Shown in pieces: positions 54,087 through 61,725 of a DNA stretch of 64,000 nt. The notes beneath the pieces are model-generated. The model saw only the letters and a list, made by a program, of their open reading frames with translations. It did not search any database and was not told where the DNA came from. This DNA comes from Pseudomonas iranensis (GTDB lineage Bacteria; Pseudomonadota; Gammaproteobacteria; Pseudomonadales; Pseudomonadaceae). The stretch's first letter is position 1. Each line of letters starts with the position of its first letter. Position numbers and translations under genes: made by a program. The stretch lies in the NCBI RefSeq assembly GCF_014268585.2, contig NZ_CP077092.1:2728001-2792000 (forward strand), in the 5' to 3' direction.

Positions 54087-54836
54087 TCAGTGAATCAGCA
54101 TGCCGCCGTTCACATCGAGGGTGATGCCGGTCAGATAAGCGGACAGGTCGCTGGCCAGAAACAGCGCGGCGTTGGCAACGTCCTGCGCTTGACCCAGGCG
54201 CCCCAGCGGAATGCCTTCGATGATGGCGTGGCGGCGTTCATCCTGCATCAGGCCGCCGGTGATGTCGGTGTGAATCAGGCCGGGAGCGATGGAATTGACG
54301 CGGATATTGTCCGGCCCCAATTCCCGCGCCATGGCCTTGCCCAGCCCCAGCACACCGGCCTTGGCCGCGCTGTAATGCGGGCCGCCGAAGATGCCGCCGC
54401 CGCGCTGGGCCGACACCGACGACATGCAGACGATGCTGCCGGAAGACTGTTGGCGCATCAGCGGAATCACCGCCTGGGACATGAGCAAAGTGCCGCGCAG
54501 GCTGACGTCCAGCACCTTGTCATAGTCCGAAGGGCGAATATCCAGAGTCTTCAGTGGCTGGGTGATGCCGGCGTTGTTGACGAGAATATCGATGCGCCCG
54601 AAGTGCTCGATGATGGCGGCGACGGCTTGCTGAACCTGCGCTTCGTCGGCCACGTTGGCCGCCAGGCCCAGGTGACCTTCGCCCAGTGCTGCGGCGGCGT
54701 CACGTGCTGCGCAGGCATCCAGATCGAGGATGACCACGCGAGCGCCGTGTTGCGCAAATGTGCTGGCGGTAGCGCGGCCAATGCCACGGGCAGATGCGGC
54801 ACCGGTAATGATTGCGACTTTGCCTTGAAGAAGCAT
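54087..54836 (-). CDS. Short-chain dehydrogenase/reductase
   Basis: 249 residues, classical SDR length. The NAD(P) motif is TGAASARGIGRA, then VNNAG, the catalytic Ser in SSVSAQRG, and YSAAK. D in LDLDACAA after the second strand suggests preference for NAD. It is the first gene of the operon and likely oxidises a hydroxyl of the imported compound. GAGGGAA precedes the ATG at 54836. Divergent from the LysR regulator, with a LysR-type dyad between them. Confidence 0.9.
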   Translation of the reverse strand: MLLQGKVAIITGAASARGIGRATASTFAQHGARVVILDLDACAARDAAAALGEGHLGLAANVADEAQVQQAVAAIIEHFGRIDILVNNAGITQPLKTLDIRPSDYDKVLDVSLRGTLLMSQAVIPLMRQQSSGSIVCMSSVSAQRGGGIFGGPHYSAAKAGVLGLGKAMARELGPDNIRVNSIAPGLIHTDITGGLMQDERRHAIIEGIPLGRLGQAQDVANAALFLASDLSAYLTGITLDVNGGMLIH

Positions 54837-54941
54837 GGAGGATTCCCTCGAATTGTTTTTATTGGGTCGGTGTGTAAGTAACCGATGACTCAGCTTGTCC
54901 TCCGGGGCGAGCGTGAGCAATAACGCGGAAGTCACTCAATG

Positions 54942-54956
54942 CTGAAAAAAATTCAG
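54942..54956. promoter_or_regulatory. Candidate LysR-type box between SDR operon and lysR gene
   Basis: CTGAA-AAAAA-TTCAG is a perfect dyad and contains the T-N11-A pattern (54943-54955) of LysR-type regulators. It sits in the 194-base divergent intergenic region, 106 bases from the SDR start and 75 from the lysR start. Confidence 0.6.
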
Positions 54957-55030
54957 TACTCGTCAGGCCGTTTCGCAAATGCTTGAATGAAACCGGTCCG
55001 TACATCACAAGAAATCACCACGGAGTCCCC

Positions 55031-55948
55031 ATGCGCTCTGACACTGAGGCATCGATCATCCTGCCACCGCTGAAAGCAATTCAGGCCTTCGAACAAACCG
55101 CGCGCTTCGGCAACGTCGCCAGAGCGGCGGAAGTGCTGGACCTGACCCCCTCGGCAGTCAGCCATCAACTGGCGAAACTGGAAGGGATGATCGGCCGGCA
55201 ATTATTCGTTCGCGCTGCTCGGGGCGTCTCGCTGACGCCGGTCGGCGAGCAGTACCTCAAGGAAGTCTCCGGGATTTTGCACAGCCTCGCCGTTGCCACC
55301 GAGCGTGCGGCCAGCGATGTCAGTCTCGATTGCCTGCGCTTGCACTCGTCGCCAAGCTTCGGCCTGCTCTGGCTGATGCCGCGCCTGGAAGCGTTTCGCG
55401 CCAGTCATCCGGACATTCAGATCAACCTGTCATGCTCCTATGAATCGCTGCACTTCAGTCGCGACAAGATCGACGTCGATATCCGCCACGGTCTGCCGAA
55501 CTGGCCAAGCTATGAGGTGCGCACGGTCAGGAATGAGACGTTCGCGGTGCTGACCTCACCGAAACTGCTCGCGCAACGTTCGGTACGCGGCGCGGCGGAT
55601 CTACTGGAGTGCGATCTGATTCTGTCGGAAGCCACTCTGCTCAAATGGCCGCAATGGTTTGCCCAGCATGGTCTGGCGCGTCCGGAGCGGCCGTACGCGC
55701 TGAGCTTCGATCGTTCATACATGTCGCTGGAAGCGGCGAGTCATGGCTTGGGTTTCGCACTGGAAAGCACATTGCTGGCGCAGAAGTATCTGGCGGCGGG
55801 CACGCTGGTTGAAGTAGCGCCTGAATCTCTGAGTGCTGCGGTGGCGGCGCACCATTTGGTATTCCCCAAAGCGCATTCGAGCTTTCCACGGGTCAGGCGT
55901 TTTCTGGCGTGGATGGAGAGCGAGTTGGGGCACGAATTCGCGTATTGA
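55031..55948 (+). CDS. LysR-family regulator, GcvA-like
   Basis: 305 residues from MRSDTEAS, with GGAG before the ATG; a start 16 codons earlier is possible. The N-terminal helix-turn-helix reads FEQTARFGNVARAAEVLDLTPSAVSHQLAKLE, and the effector domain (about 95-300) matches the GcvA-type subgroup, for example DIDVDIRHGLPNWP-like motifs. It probably activates the divergent SDR/MFS/transketolase operon in response to its substrate. Confidence 0.9.
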   Translation: MRSDTEASIILPPLKAIQAFEQTARFGNVARAAEVLDLTPSAVSHQLAKLEGMIGRQLFVRAARGVSLTPVGEQYLKEVSGILHSLAVATERAASDVSLDCLRLHSSPSFGLLWLMPRLEAFRASHPDIQINLSCSYESLHFSRDKIDVDIRHGLPNWPSYEVRTVRNETFAVLTSPKLLAQRSVRGAADLLECDLILSEATLLKWPQWFAQHGLARPERPYALSFDRSYMSLEAASHGLGFALESTLLAQKYLAAGTLVEVAPESLSAAVAAHHLVFPKAHSSFPRVRRFLAWMESELGHEFAY

Positions 55949-56031
55949 GTCGGGATCAATTCTTTCAAACTCTCTGAACCGCTCAAGGTCAATCCTTTAA
56001 CGGTCACGTCATTCACATCAGAGGTGAAGGA

Positions 56032-56256
56032 ATGGATAACTACCACATCAGTAAAAACCAGCAGCGCTGGGAACTGGTCAAAGAGGGCGCGCAGCGTGCG
56101 TCGAAAACGGCTGCAACCAAAGCCGAGATCACCCAAATCGCCAGCGACTACCTCCAAGATAAAACCGCCTCGCTGAAAATCCATAAAGAGGACGGGACGA
56201 TCCAGGAAGAACGCACCTTTCCACGCGCTGCCGACCCGCGAAAAACCAAAGGCTGA
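56032..56256 (+). CDS. DUF2188 family small protein
   Basis: 74 residues beginning MDNYHISKNQQRWELVKEGAQRAS, the typical DUF2188 pattern (short YHV/I...W.L..EG start and a KT.A.A..I helix, then LKIHKEDGTIQEERTF). Such small soluble proteins are widespread and of unknown function. It is preceded by GGTGAAGGA and is monocistronic or the first of a short run of small genes. Confidence 0.75.
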   Translation: MDNYHISKNQQRWELVKEGAQRASKTAATKAEITQIASDYLQDKTASLKIHKEDGTIQEERTFPRAADPRKTKG

Positions 56257-56305
56257 GCAGGCTGTTCTTTTCTGTGTTCATCGTTTCTTCAGAAGGGTCT
56301 GATAT

Positions 56306-56836
56306 ATGGTCATCGCATGTCTGGGATGGGGCTCACTGATCTGGAAGCCGGACGGCTTGCCGCTGGCCAGCGAATGGTTTGCCGACGGGCCGCAGGTACC
56401 GATCGACTTCGTTCGCGTCAGTGACACTGGCGAGTTGACTACAGCCATAAGCGCGAACGCGCCGCCGTGCAAAGTGCTGTGGTCGGTCCTGGACGTGACC
56501 GATCTCGATCAGGCCCGTGAACTCCTGCGTATTCGAGAAGGCGTGCCGGAGGGCAGGGAGGATGGCATCGGCAGTTTCACCGTCGGTACCTCGCCGATGG
56601 GCGTGCTTGCTGAATGGGCAATTCCTCGGCAACTTGATGCGGTGATCTGGACGGCGCTGCCCGGCAGATTCAAGAACATTGAAGGCCTGGTGCCGAATGT
56701 CGACGACGCAGTTTCTTATCTGGCCGGGTTGAGCGGCGCGGCGCACGAACAAGCGCGCGACTATATCGAACAGGTGCCGGCGCAGATCGACACGCCGTAC
56801 CGGCGTGAAATCATTGCCAGGCTTGGGTGGAAATGA
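56306..56836 (+). CDS. Conserved hypothetical protein, possibly gamma-glutamylcyclotransferase-like
   Basis: 176 residues with no signal peptide or membrane segment. The N-terminus MVIACLGWGSLIW resembles the YGSL strand-loop that opens gamma-glutamylcyclotransferase-fold proteins, but I cannot place the catalytic acidic residue with confidence, so the assignment is weak. It overlaps the next gene by 4 bases, which suggests a two-gene unit. Confidence 0.5.
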   Translation: MVIACLGWGSLIWKPDGLPLASEWFADGPQVPIDFVRVSDTGELTTAISANAPPCKVLWSVLDVTDLDQARELLRIREGVPEGREDGIGSFTVGTSPMGVLAEWAIPRQLDAVIWTALPGRFKNIEGLVPNVDDAVSYLAGLSGAAHEQARDYIEQVPAQIDTPYRREIIARLGWK

Positions 56837-57078
56837 TGAGCACCCGCAGCCAGGCGCAGATTGTCGCGATCTTCGATCAGCTGTTGGCACTGCGAGAAAG
56901 TGTCGACATTCTCCAGCACGTGGAGAGCGCTAGCGTCGAGTCGCTGCGTGGCCATCAGACCGTGGACGCCCCCGAGTCGCTGGATCTGGTGTTTCAAAAG
57001 CTGCATGAAGACATCGCCAGCATGGAGGAAACCTTGGCGACGATTGCCGAGGCGACCGGGGACGTGCCGAAGTTGTGA
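56833..57078 (+). CDS. Small helical hypothetical protein
   Basis: 81 residues (MMSTRSQAQIVAIFDQ...), acidic and predicted mostly helical. No motif recognised. Its ATG overlaps the stop of the preceding gene (ATGA), which supports it as a real, coupled gene. The REP pair begins about 50 bases after its stop. Confidence 0.5.
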   Translation: MMSTRSQAQIVAIFDQLLALRESVDILQHVESASVESLRGHQTVDAPESLDLVFQKLHEDIASMEETLATIAEATGDVPKL

Positions 57079-57126
57079 GGGTGTCGCGGGGCCTGCATGC
57101 AGAGAAGATGTGCCGGGTCTGGCGCC

Positions 57127-57219
57127 TTCGCGAGCAGGCTCGCTCCCACAGGGATTTGCGTCACATCCCGGAAATCAATCGATTTACAAATCCCATGTGG
57201 GAGCGAGCCTGCTCGCGAA
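57127..57219. repeat. REP doublet (REPIN)
   Basis: Two REP sequences in inverted orientation: TTCGCGAGCAGGCTCGCTCC with CACAG at 57127-57151 and its reverse complement at 57196-57219. Paired inverted REPs of this kind are mobile REPIN elements spread by a RAYT transposase encoded elsewhere. Confidence 0.88.
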
Positions 57220-57260
57220 AGCGCTGGATCTGGCACTTACTCTGTTGGATGTGCCGACGC

Positions 57261-57290
57261 TATCGCGAGCAGGCCCGCTACTACAACGGG
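57261..57290 (+). repeat. Degenerate REP overlapping the end of a lysR gene
   Basis: TATCGCGAGCAGGCCCGCTA followed by CTACAACGGG is a REP variant. The stop codon of the minus-strand LysR gene (57281-57283) lies inside it, so the last few codons of that gene come from repeat sequence. Confidence 0.7.
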
Positions 57291-58183
57291 GCTGGATCCA
57301 CGCGCAACGCATCCACCACCAGTGAAAACGCCGGCGACGGTTGGCGGCGGCTGGGGTAGTAGAGGTGGAAGCCACCGAACGGTTCGCACCAGTCTTCCAG
57401 CACTCTGACCAAACGCCCTTCGGCCAGATGCGCACCGAACTCGTCTTCAGGCAGGTAGGCAATTCCCAATCCGTTCACAGCGGCGTCGGCGATGTGCACG
57501 GTGGAGTTGAACACCAGTTGGCCGTCGACCCGCACTTTCAGCTTTTTGCCCTGCCGCTCAAATTCCCAGGCATCGACACCGTCGTAGGTCGGAAATCGAA
57601 TGTCGATGCAGCGGTGCGCCGCCAGCTCGCGCGGATGCTGCGGGGCGGGGTGCCGGGCAAAGTAGTCGGGCGAGGCAACGACGGCCATGCGCAGCGGCGG
57701 GCCGATCGGTACGGCGATCATGTCCTGGGCGACGGTATCGCTGAAACGCACGCCGGCATCGAAGCGGTCGGCCACGATGTCACGGAAACCGTAGTTGATA
57801 TCGAACTCGAGCTTGATGTCCGGGTATTGCAGCAATAGTGGCGTCAGCTTGGGCAGCAGAGTGGTCTTGATGATGTTGTCGCCGCAGGTGATGCGCACCG
57901 TACCGGCAGGCTTGTCGCGCAACTCGGTCAGCGCGTCCAGCTCGGCTTCGATCTCATCGAAACGATGGCCCACGGTGTGCAGCAAGCGTTCACCGGCCGC
58001 CGTCAGTGACACGCTGCGTGTGGTGCGGGTCAGCAGGCGAATTTTCAGGCGCGCTTCCAGCGCCGAGACTACCTGGCTCACCGCCGATTGCGTCACGCCC
58101 AGTTGCACCGCCGCGCGGGTGAAGCTGCCGCTGCGGGCCACGGTGACGAAGGCGAGCAGGTCGTTGAAATTGGGTTTGGCCAT
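57281..58183 (-). CDS. LysR-family regulator
   Basis: 300 residues. The N-terminal helix-turn-helix is FVTVARSGSFTRAAVQLGVTQSAVSQVVSALEARL, and the effector domain (about 90-290) belongs to the large CrgA/AaeR-like group. It is divergent from the alpha/beta hydrolase gene, with a strong dyad between them, and is likely its regulator. The C-terminus ends within a REP-like repeat and may have been changed by its insertion. Confidence 0.9.
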   Translation of the reverse strand: MAKPNFNDLLAFVTVARSGSFTRAAVQLGVTQSAVSQVVSALEARLKIRLLTRTTRSVSLTAAGERLLHTVGHRFDEIEAELDALTELRDKPAGTVRITCGDNIIKTTLLPKLTPLLLQYPDIKLEFDINYGFRDIVADRFDAGVRFSDTVAQDMIAVPIGPPLRMAVVASPDYFARHPAPQHPRELAAHRCIDIRFPTYDGVDAWEFERQGKKLKVRVDGQLVFNSTVHIADAAVNGLGIAYLPEDEFGAHLAEGRLVRVLEDWCEPFGGFHLYYPSRRQPSPAFSLVVDALRVDPAPL

Positions 58184-58202
58184 GGCGCAATGCTCAGGTT
58201 TA

Positions 58203-58250
58203 TTGATTAGCTGCGTTTATAACCGCATTAAGCACTCATTAGCTAATCAA
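58203..58250. promoter_or_regulatory. LysR operator region between lysR and hydrolase genes
   Basis: A perfect 10-bp inverted repeat TTGATTAGCT (58203-58212) and AGCTAATCAA (58241-58250), separated by 28 bases. The right arm also lies in the palindrome ATTAGCTAAT (58238-58247), a typical LysR recognition site. The region is 20-70 bases from both divergent starts. Confidence 0.7.
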
Positions 58251-58317
58251 AGCCTCGAGCCTGCGCAACAATACCTCCATCCCGGCCTCGCCTGGTTTCT
58301 CGTTCAAGGACGCCCCC

Positions 58318-59346
58318 ATGAAACGACTGTTCATACTGCTCGGGTTTCTCCTGAGTTCATTTACTGCATTCGGAGCTGACATGTCCCACGGTGCCGACAA
58401 TTTCTTCAAAAGCGACAAGGTGACCGTGCAGAAGGTCAGCTTCAAAAATCAATATCAACTCACCGTGGTCGGCAACCTGTTTGTCCCTAAAGGACTCGAC
58501 CCGGCAGCGCGCAGCGCGGCGATTATCGTTGGTCATCCGATGGGCGCGGTAAAGGAGCAGAGCGCCAATCTGTATGCGCAGAAACTGGCGGAGCAGGGCT
58601 TTGTCACCCTGTCGCTGGATCTGTCGTTCTGGGGCGAAAGCGAGGGCGCGCCGCGCAACGCGGTATTGCCGGACATGTATGCCGAAGACTTCAGCGCGGC
58701 CGTCGATTACCTCGGCACACGGCCATTCATCGACCGCGCGCGCATCGGCGTGTTGGGCATCTGTGGTAGCGGCAGCTTCGTGATCAGCGCGGCGAAAATC
58801 GATCCACGCATGAAAGCCATCGCCACCGTCAGCATGTACGACATGGGCGCGGCCAACCGTGATGGCCTCAAGCACTCGCAAAGCCTTGCGCAGCGCAAGC
58901 AGATCATTGCGCAAGCGGCCGAGCAGCGTTACGCCGAGTTTACTGGCGGCAAGGTCGCATACACCGGCGGCACCGTGCTGGAACTGAAGGCCGACATCCA
59001 TCCGATCCAGCGTGAGTTCTTCGATTTCTACCGCACCCCGCGCGGCGAATTCACCCCGGCCAGCTCGACGCCACAACAGACCACGCGGCCGACGCTGAGC
59101 AGCAACACCAAGTTCATGAACTTCTATCCGTTCGTCGATATCGAGAGCATCTCGCCGCGCCCGATGTTGTTTATTGCCGGTGCCGACGCGCACTCCCGTG
59201 AGTTCAGCGAAGAGGCTTTCCGGTTGGCGGGTCAGCCGAAAGAACTGGTGATTGTGCCGAATGCCGGCCATGTCGATCTGTACGACCGGGTCGAGCTGAT
59301 TCCTTTTGCCAAGCTGACGCAGTTCTTCAAGAGCAACCTGAAGTAA
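58318..59346 (+). CDS. Exported alpha/beta hydrolase
   Basis: 342 residues with a signal peptide (LFILLGFLLSSFTAFGA, cleavage near 20). The core has an alpha/beta-hydrolase fold: IIVGHPMGAVKEQ, SLDLSFWGESEG, GVLGICGSGSFV (nucleophile elbow G-x-C/S-G-S region), the Asp near FIAGADAHS and His in VPNAGHVDLYDR. The elbow reads GICGSG, so the nucleophile may be Cys or the following Ser. It is probably periplasmic, like YcjY-type proteins; the substrate is unknown. Same-strand genes for a cyclophilin-like protein and a CMD-like protein follow closely. Confidence 0.82.
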   Translation: MKRLFILLGFLLSSFTAFGADMSHGADNFFKSDKVTVQKVSFKNQYQLTVVGNLFVPKGLDPAARSAAIIVGHPMGAVKEQSANLYAQKLAEQGFVTLSLDLSFWGESEGAPRNAVLPDMYAEDFSAAVDYLGTRPFIDRARIGVLGICGSGSFVISAAKIDPRMKAIATVSMYDMGAANRDGLKHSQSLAQRKQIIAQAAEQRYAEFTGGKVAYTGGTVLELKADIHPIQREFFDFYRTPRGEFTPASSTPQQTTRPTLSSNTKFMNFYPFVDIESISPRPMLFIAGADAHSREFSEEAFRLAGQPKELVIVPNAGHVDLYDRVELIPFAKLTQFFKSNLK

Positions 59347-59370
59347 CTTTCAACGCGACGGAGCAAAGCG

Positions 59371-59808
59371 ATGCGGTTTTTTGCCAACGGCTGGAAGGGA
59401 TTCGTACTGATGGCATGGCTGCCCGTTGCTCTGTCTGCACCGACCGCTATGGAGGCCAGCACGATGTGGATGACCGTCGGAGAACAGCGTTTTGCCATTG
59501 CTCTGGAGGACAACCCGAGTACGCGGCAATTGCTCACGCGATTGCCGCTGAGCCTGGAAATGACCGACCTGCACGGCAATGAAAAATACGCCACCGTGCA
59601 GCCGCCATTGCCCACCCAGCCCTACCGGCCGGGCACGATCCACAACGGCGATTTCCTTTTGTATGGCGACGATACGTTGGTGGTCTTCTACAAAACCTTC
59701 GATTCGTCCTACCGCTATTCGCGTCTTGGTCGCATCGACCGGCCGCAGGACTTGGCCGAAGTCTTGGGGCGTGGCGATGTGCGGGTGACGTTCACTCTGC
59801 ATGAGTGA
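59371..59808 (+). CDS. Exported cyclophilin-like (DUF, MTH/CLP fold) protein
   Basis: 145 residues with an N-terminal hydrophobic signal (LMAWLPVALSAPTA). The mature part has the pattern of small cyclophilin-like proteins: MTVGEQRFAIALEDNPSTRQL, LPLSLEMTDLHGNEKYA, GDFLLYGDDTLVVFYKTF and YSRLGRIDRPQDL. Function is unknown; homologs are often found near hydrolase and carboxymuconolactone decarboxylase-like genes, as here. GGAG precedes the ATG. Confidence 0.78.
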   Translation: MRFFANGWKGFVLMAWLPVALSAPTAMEASTMWMTVGEQRFAIALEDNPSTRQLLTRLPLSLEMTDLHGNEKYATVQPPLPTQPYRPGTIHNGDFLLYGDDTLVVFYKTFDSSYRYSRLGRIDRPQDLAEVLGRGDVRVTFTLHE

Positions 59809-59820
59809 GGAGAGTCATTG

Positions 59821-60582
59821 ATGAACCAGAAATCGTTAAATCAAGGGCGTCTTTTGCGCATCGTCGCCCTCGGCTGCGCGGTCCTCGCCAGTGCAGCCTG
59901 CGTGAATCCCCTCTGCGCCAATCCTTCCCGATCACCGGAGAAAACGATCATGCAAGAACAGCCTCTGACGCTTAGACAACTGGCGATCGCCCCGATTGCC
60001 GCCAACGCTGCCATCGGCGACATGCCGCGTTTGCACGACGCACTCAATCGTGGTCTTGATGCTGGGCTGAGCATCAGCGAGACCAAGGAAATTCTGGTGC
60101 AGCTGTACGCCTACGCCGGCTTCCCGCGCAGCCTCAACGCCTTGTCCTTGCTGATGAAGGTTTTGCAGGAACGCGCTGCTCGGGGCATCGAAGACGTGCC
60201 GGGACGCGAGCCGGGTCCGGTTCCGTCGGGCTATGCGCTCACCGAACTCGGCACCGACAATCAGACCCGCCTGGTCGGCGCGCCAGTGTCCGGCCCACTG
60301 TTCGAATTCGCCCCGGCGATCGATCAGTTTCTGAAAGTGCACTTGTTCGGCGACATCTTCGCCCGCGACAACCTGGCATGGACGGATCGGGAACTGGCGA
60401 CGGTTGGCGCGCTGGCGGCAATGGCTGGGGTGGAATCACAGCTGGAGTCGCATTTGAAGATCAGTCTGAATGTGGGATTGACGGTTGAGCAGTTGCGGCG
60501 AGTGGCGCAGGAGTTGGAGGCGCGTGGGGATTTTCAGGCTGCTGAGCGGGTGGGCGCGGGGCTGGGGAAATTGGGGGGCTGA
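59821..60582 (+). CDS. Exported carboxymuconolactone decarboxylase-like protein
   Basis: 253 residues with a hydrophobic N-terminal signal ending in SAACVNPLCA, possibly a lipoprotein or Tat/Sec-exported. Two CMD domains follow: LDAGLSISETKEILVQLYAYAGFPRSLNAL (about 80-110) and WTDRELATVGALAAMAGVESQLESHLKISL (about 190-220). The catalytic-type CxxC of AhpD is absent. The role is unknown; with the two preceding genes it forms a likely operon under the LysR regulator. Confidence 0.8.
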   Translation: MNQKSLNQGRLLRIVALGCAVLASAACVNPLCANPSRSPEKTIMQEQPLTLRQLAIAPIAANAAIGDMPRLHDALNRGLDAGLSISETKEILVQLYAYAGFPRSLNALSLLMKVLQERAARGIEDVPGREPGPVPSGYALTELGTDNQTRLVGAPVSGPLFEFAPAIDQFLKVHLFGDIFARDNLAWTDRELATVGALAAMAGVESQLESHLKISLNVGLTVEQLRRVAQELEARGDFQAAERVGAGLGKLGG

Positions 60583-60605
60583 AGTCGACGGGGATACCAG
60601 TACCA

Positions 60606-61364
60606 TTATTTCTCACCAATGACTGAACCTGGTTGCTGCATCTCCAAGATCGCCGCCTTATTTTCACGAAGCGGCGGCTTGGGGCATGTTGAGCGCAAAC
60701 CGTCTATGTGCTCCATCAAGCTATCGGGAATGCTCTGCCACATCGGATCGAGAATGAAGTCCACACCTTCTCGCCTTGCCATTTTTGCGGCTGGAACAAA
60801 GTCTGCGTCGCCTGCTATCAACACTATCTGATCGACCTGCTGTTTAAAGGACAGCGACGCGACATCAATGCCGATCCGCATATCGACACCTTTTTGACGG
60901 GTCTCAATACTGACGTCATTTTCCATAAGGTCAGTCATCTGGATTTTGCCTTTCAACAGCTCAGCGATTTTTGCGGGTTTGATGGTCCATCTGACATCCT
61001 TCGACAGATGTCCAAGTCGTAACGCCAGCTTACGTTTACTTCGCAGTCTGGAGTGCAGCTCTTTGCGAAATGCCGCCTCCCTGGACCTGGAAAAATCCAC
61101 AGCTTTTTTGCTTATTGGGTTGTGCTGTTTGGTGTCCAGTGGGGGGCAATCATAAAAGAAGATACGGTAAAGCTCTTTCCTGGCTCGTTGTCGTAGCTCT
61201 CGAATGGGGCCCGTTGGACGGGTCAAGGTTTTATTGAGGAGGTGGGCGGTTGCCCATCGATGGACCAGATCGGCCGCGCGTTCAGCGTTGAAGGCGTTTT
61301 GAGGTTCGATTCGTCGAAAACGTTTGATGAAAAAGGCGCCATCGACTAACACCGCAGTGGGCAT
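60606..61364 (-). CDS. NYN-domain (PIN-like) ribonuclease
   Basis: 252 residues. NYN/PIN-like acidic motifs: VDGAFFIKRFRR at residues 7-18 with the first Asp, a middle aspartate in EKGVD-type RQKGVDMRIGIDVASLSF, and VLIAGDADFVPAAKMARREG with the metal-binding Asp pair. NYN proteins are metal-dependent endoribonucleases of LabA/Rae1-like families. The basic middle part (ARKELYRIFFYD...RLRSKRKLALRLGHL) may bind RNA. AGG precedes the ATG directly after a terminator-like T tract, so expression probably needs read-through of the leader hairpin. Confidence 0.83.
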   Translation of the reverse strand: MPTAVLVDGAFFIKRFRRIEPQNAFNAERAADLVHRWATAHLLNKTLTRPTGPIRELRQRARKELYRIFFYDCPPLDTKQHNPISKKAVDFSRSREAAFRKELHSRLRSKRKLALRLGHLSKDVRWTIKPAKIAELLKGKIQMTDLMENDVSIETRQKGVDMRIGIDVASLSFKQQVDQIVLIAGDADFVPAAKMARREGVDFILDPMWQSIPDSLMEHIDGLRSTCPKPPLRENKAAILEMQQPGSVIGEK

Positions 61365-61375
61365 GTTTTTTACCT

Positions 61376-61436
61376 AAAAAAACGCCCAAGGGTTTGGCAC
61401 GTTCTGGATGATTAGAACGGCGTACTGCCTTGGGCG
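61376..61436 (-). terminator. Intrinsic terminator/attenuator before the NYN gene
   Basis: The 9-bp GC-rich outer stem described for the leader RNA is directly followed by T7. Position between promoter and ribosome-binding site makes it an attenuator rather than an end-of-gene terminator. Confidence 0.65.
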
Positions 61437-61440
61437 GGAT
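61376..61440 (-). ncRNA. Short hairpin leader RNA ending in an attenuator upstream of the NYN gene
   Basis: Read on the minus strand, a 9-bp outer stem CGCCCAAGG / CCTTGGGCG (61428-61436 with 61383-61391) encloses a 6-bp inner stem CGTTCT / AGAACG (61400-61405 with 61414-61419). It is followed at once by seven T (61382-61376). The predicted start from the promoter is near 61440, so a ~65-base RNA would be released before the NYN start codon. Confidence 0.6.
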
Positions 61441-61446
61441 GGGAGC

Positions 61447-61475
61447 AGATTAGGTAGGAGTGACGGATACGTCAA
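61447..61475 (-). promoter_or_regulatory. Sigma-70 type promoter of the NYN leader RNA
   Basis: On the minus strand TTGACG (61475-61470) is separated by exactly 17 bases from TAATCT (61452-61447). The start would fall near 61440, 4 bases before the outer hairpin stem. The -10 element is a weak match, the -35 a strong one. Confidence 0.5.
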
Positions 61476-61725
61476 CAACACCTTTTTCGTCTGACCTGTT
61501 TGCACAAAGTCGAATGTGCCCAGCGCTTTCAACTCTCAGGTGGCGACGGGGAAACGATAAATTGCGGAGGGTAAGCGGGCAAGACAGCGACTTCCGTAAG
61601 ATTTGTAGGCAAAAGCGCTGTGTCTCGTAGGCTCGGTTATCCGTGAGCGGGCGAGCGCGGTGTTGGGCAGAATCCGGGGGGGGGGGCACATAATGAGAGC
61701 GGCTCTGTTACGGCGATTCTCGTCT
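61476..61725. other. Intergenic region with a run of 11 G
   Basis: No gene seen between the NYN promoter and the end of the AraC gene. At 61676-61686 lies a homopolymer of 11 G on the plus strand. It is outside any coding frame I can support. Confidence 0.4.

Noticed and set aside
61376..61436. Ordinary end-of-gene terminator for the plus-strand side
   Set aside because: No plus-strand gene ends here, and the T tract lies on the minus strand directly before the NYN start codon, so an attenuator fits better.
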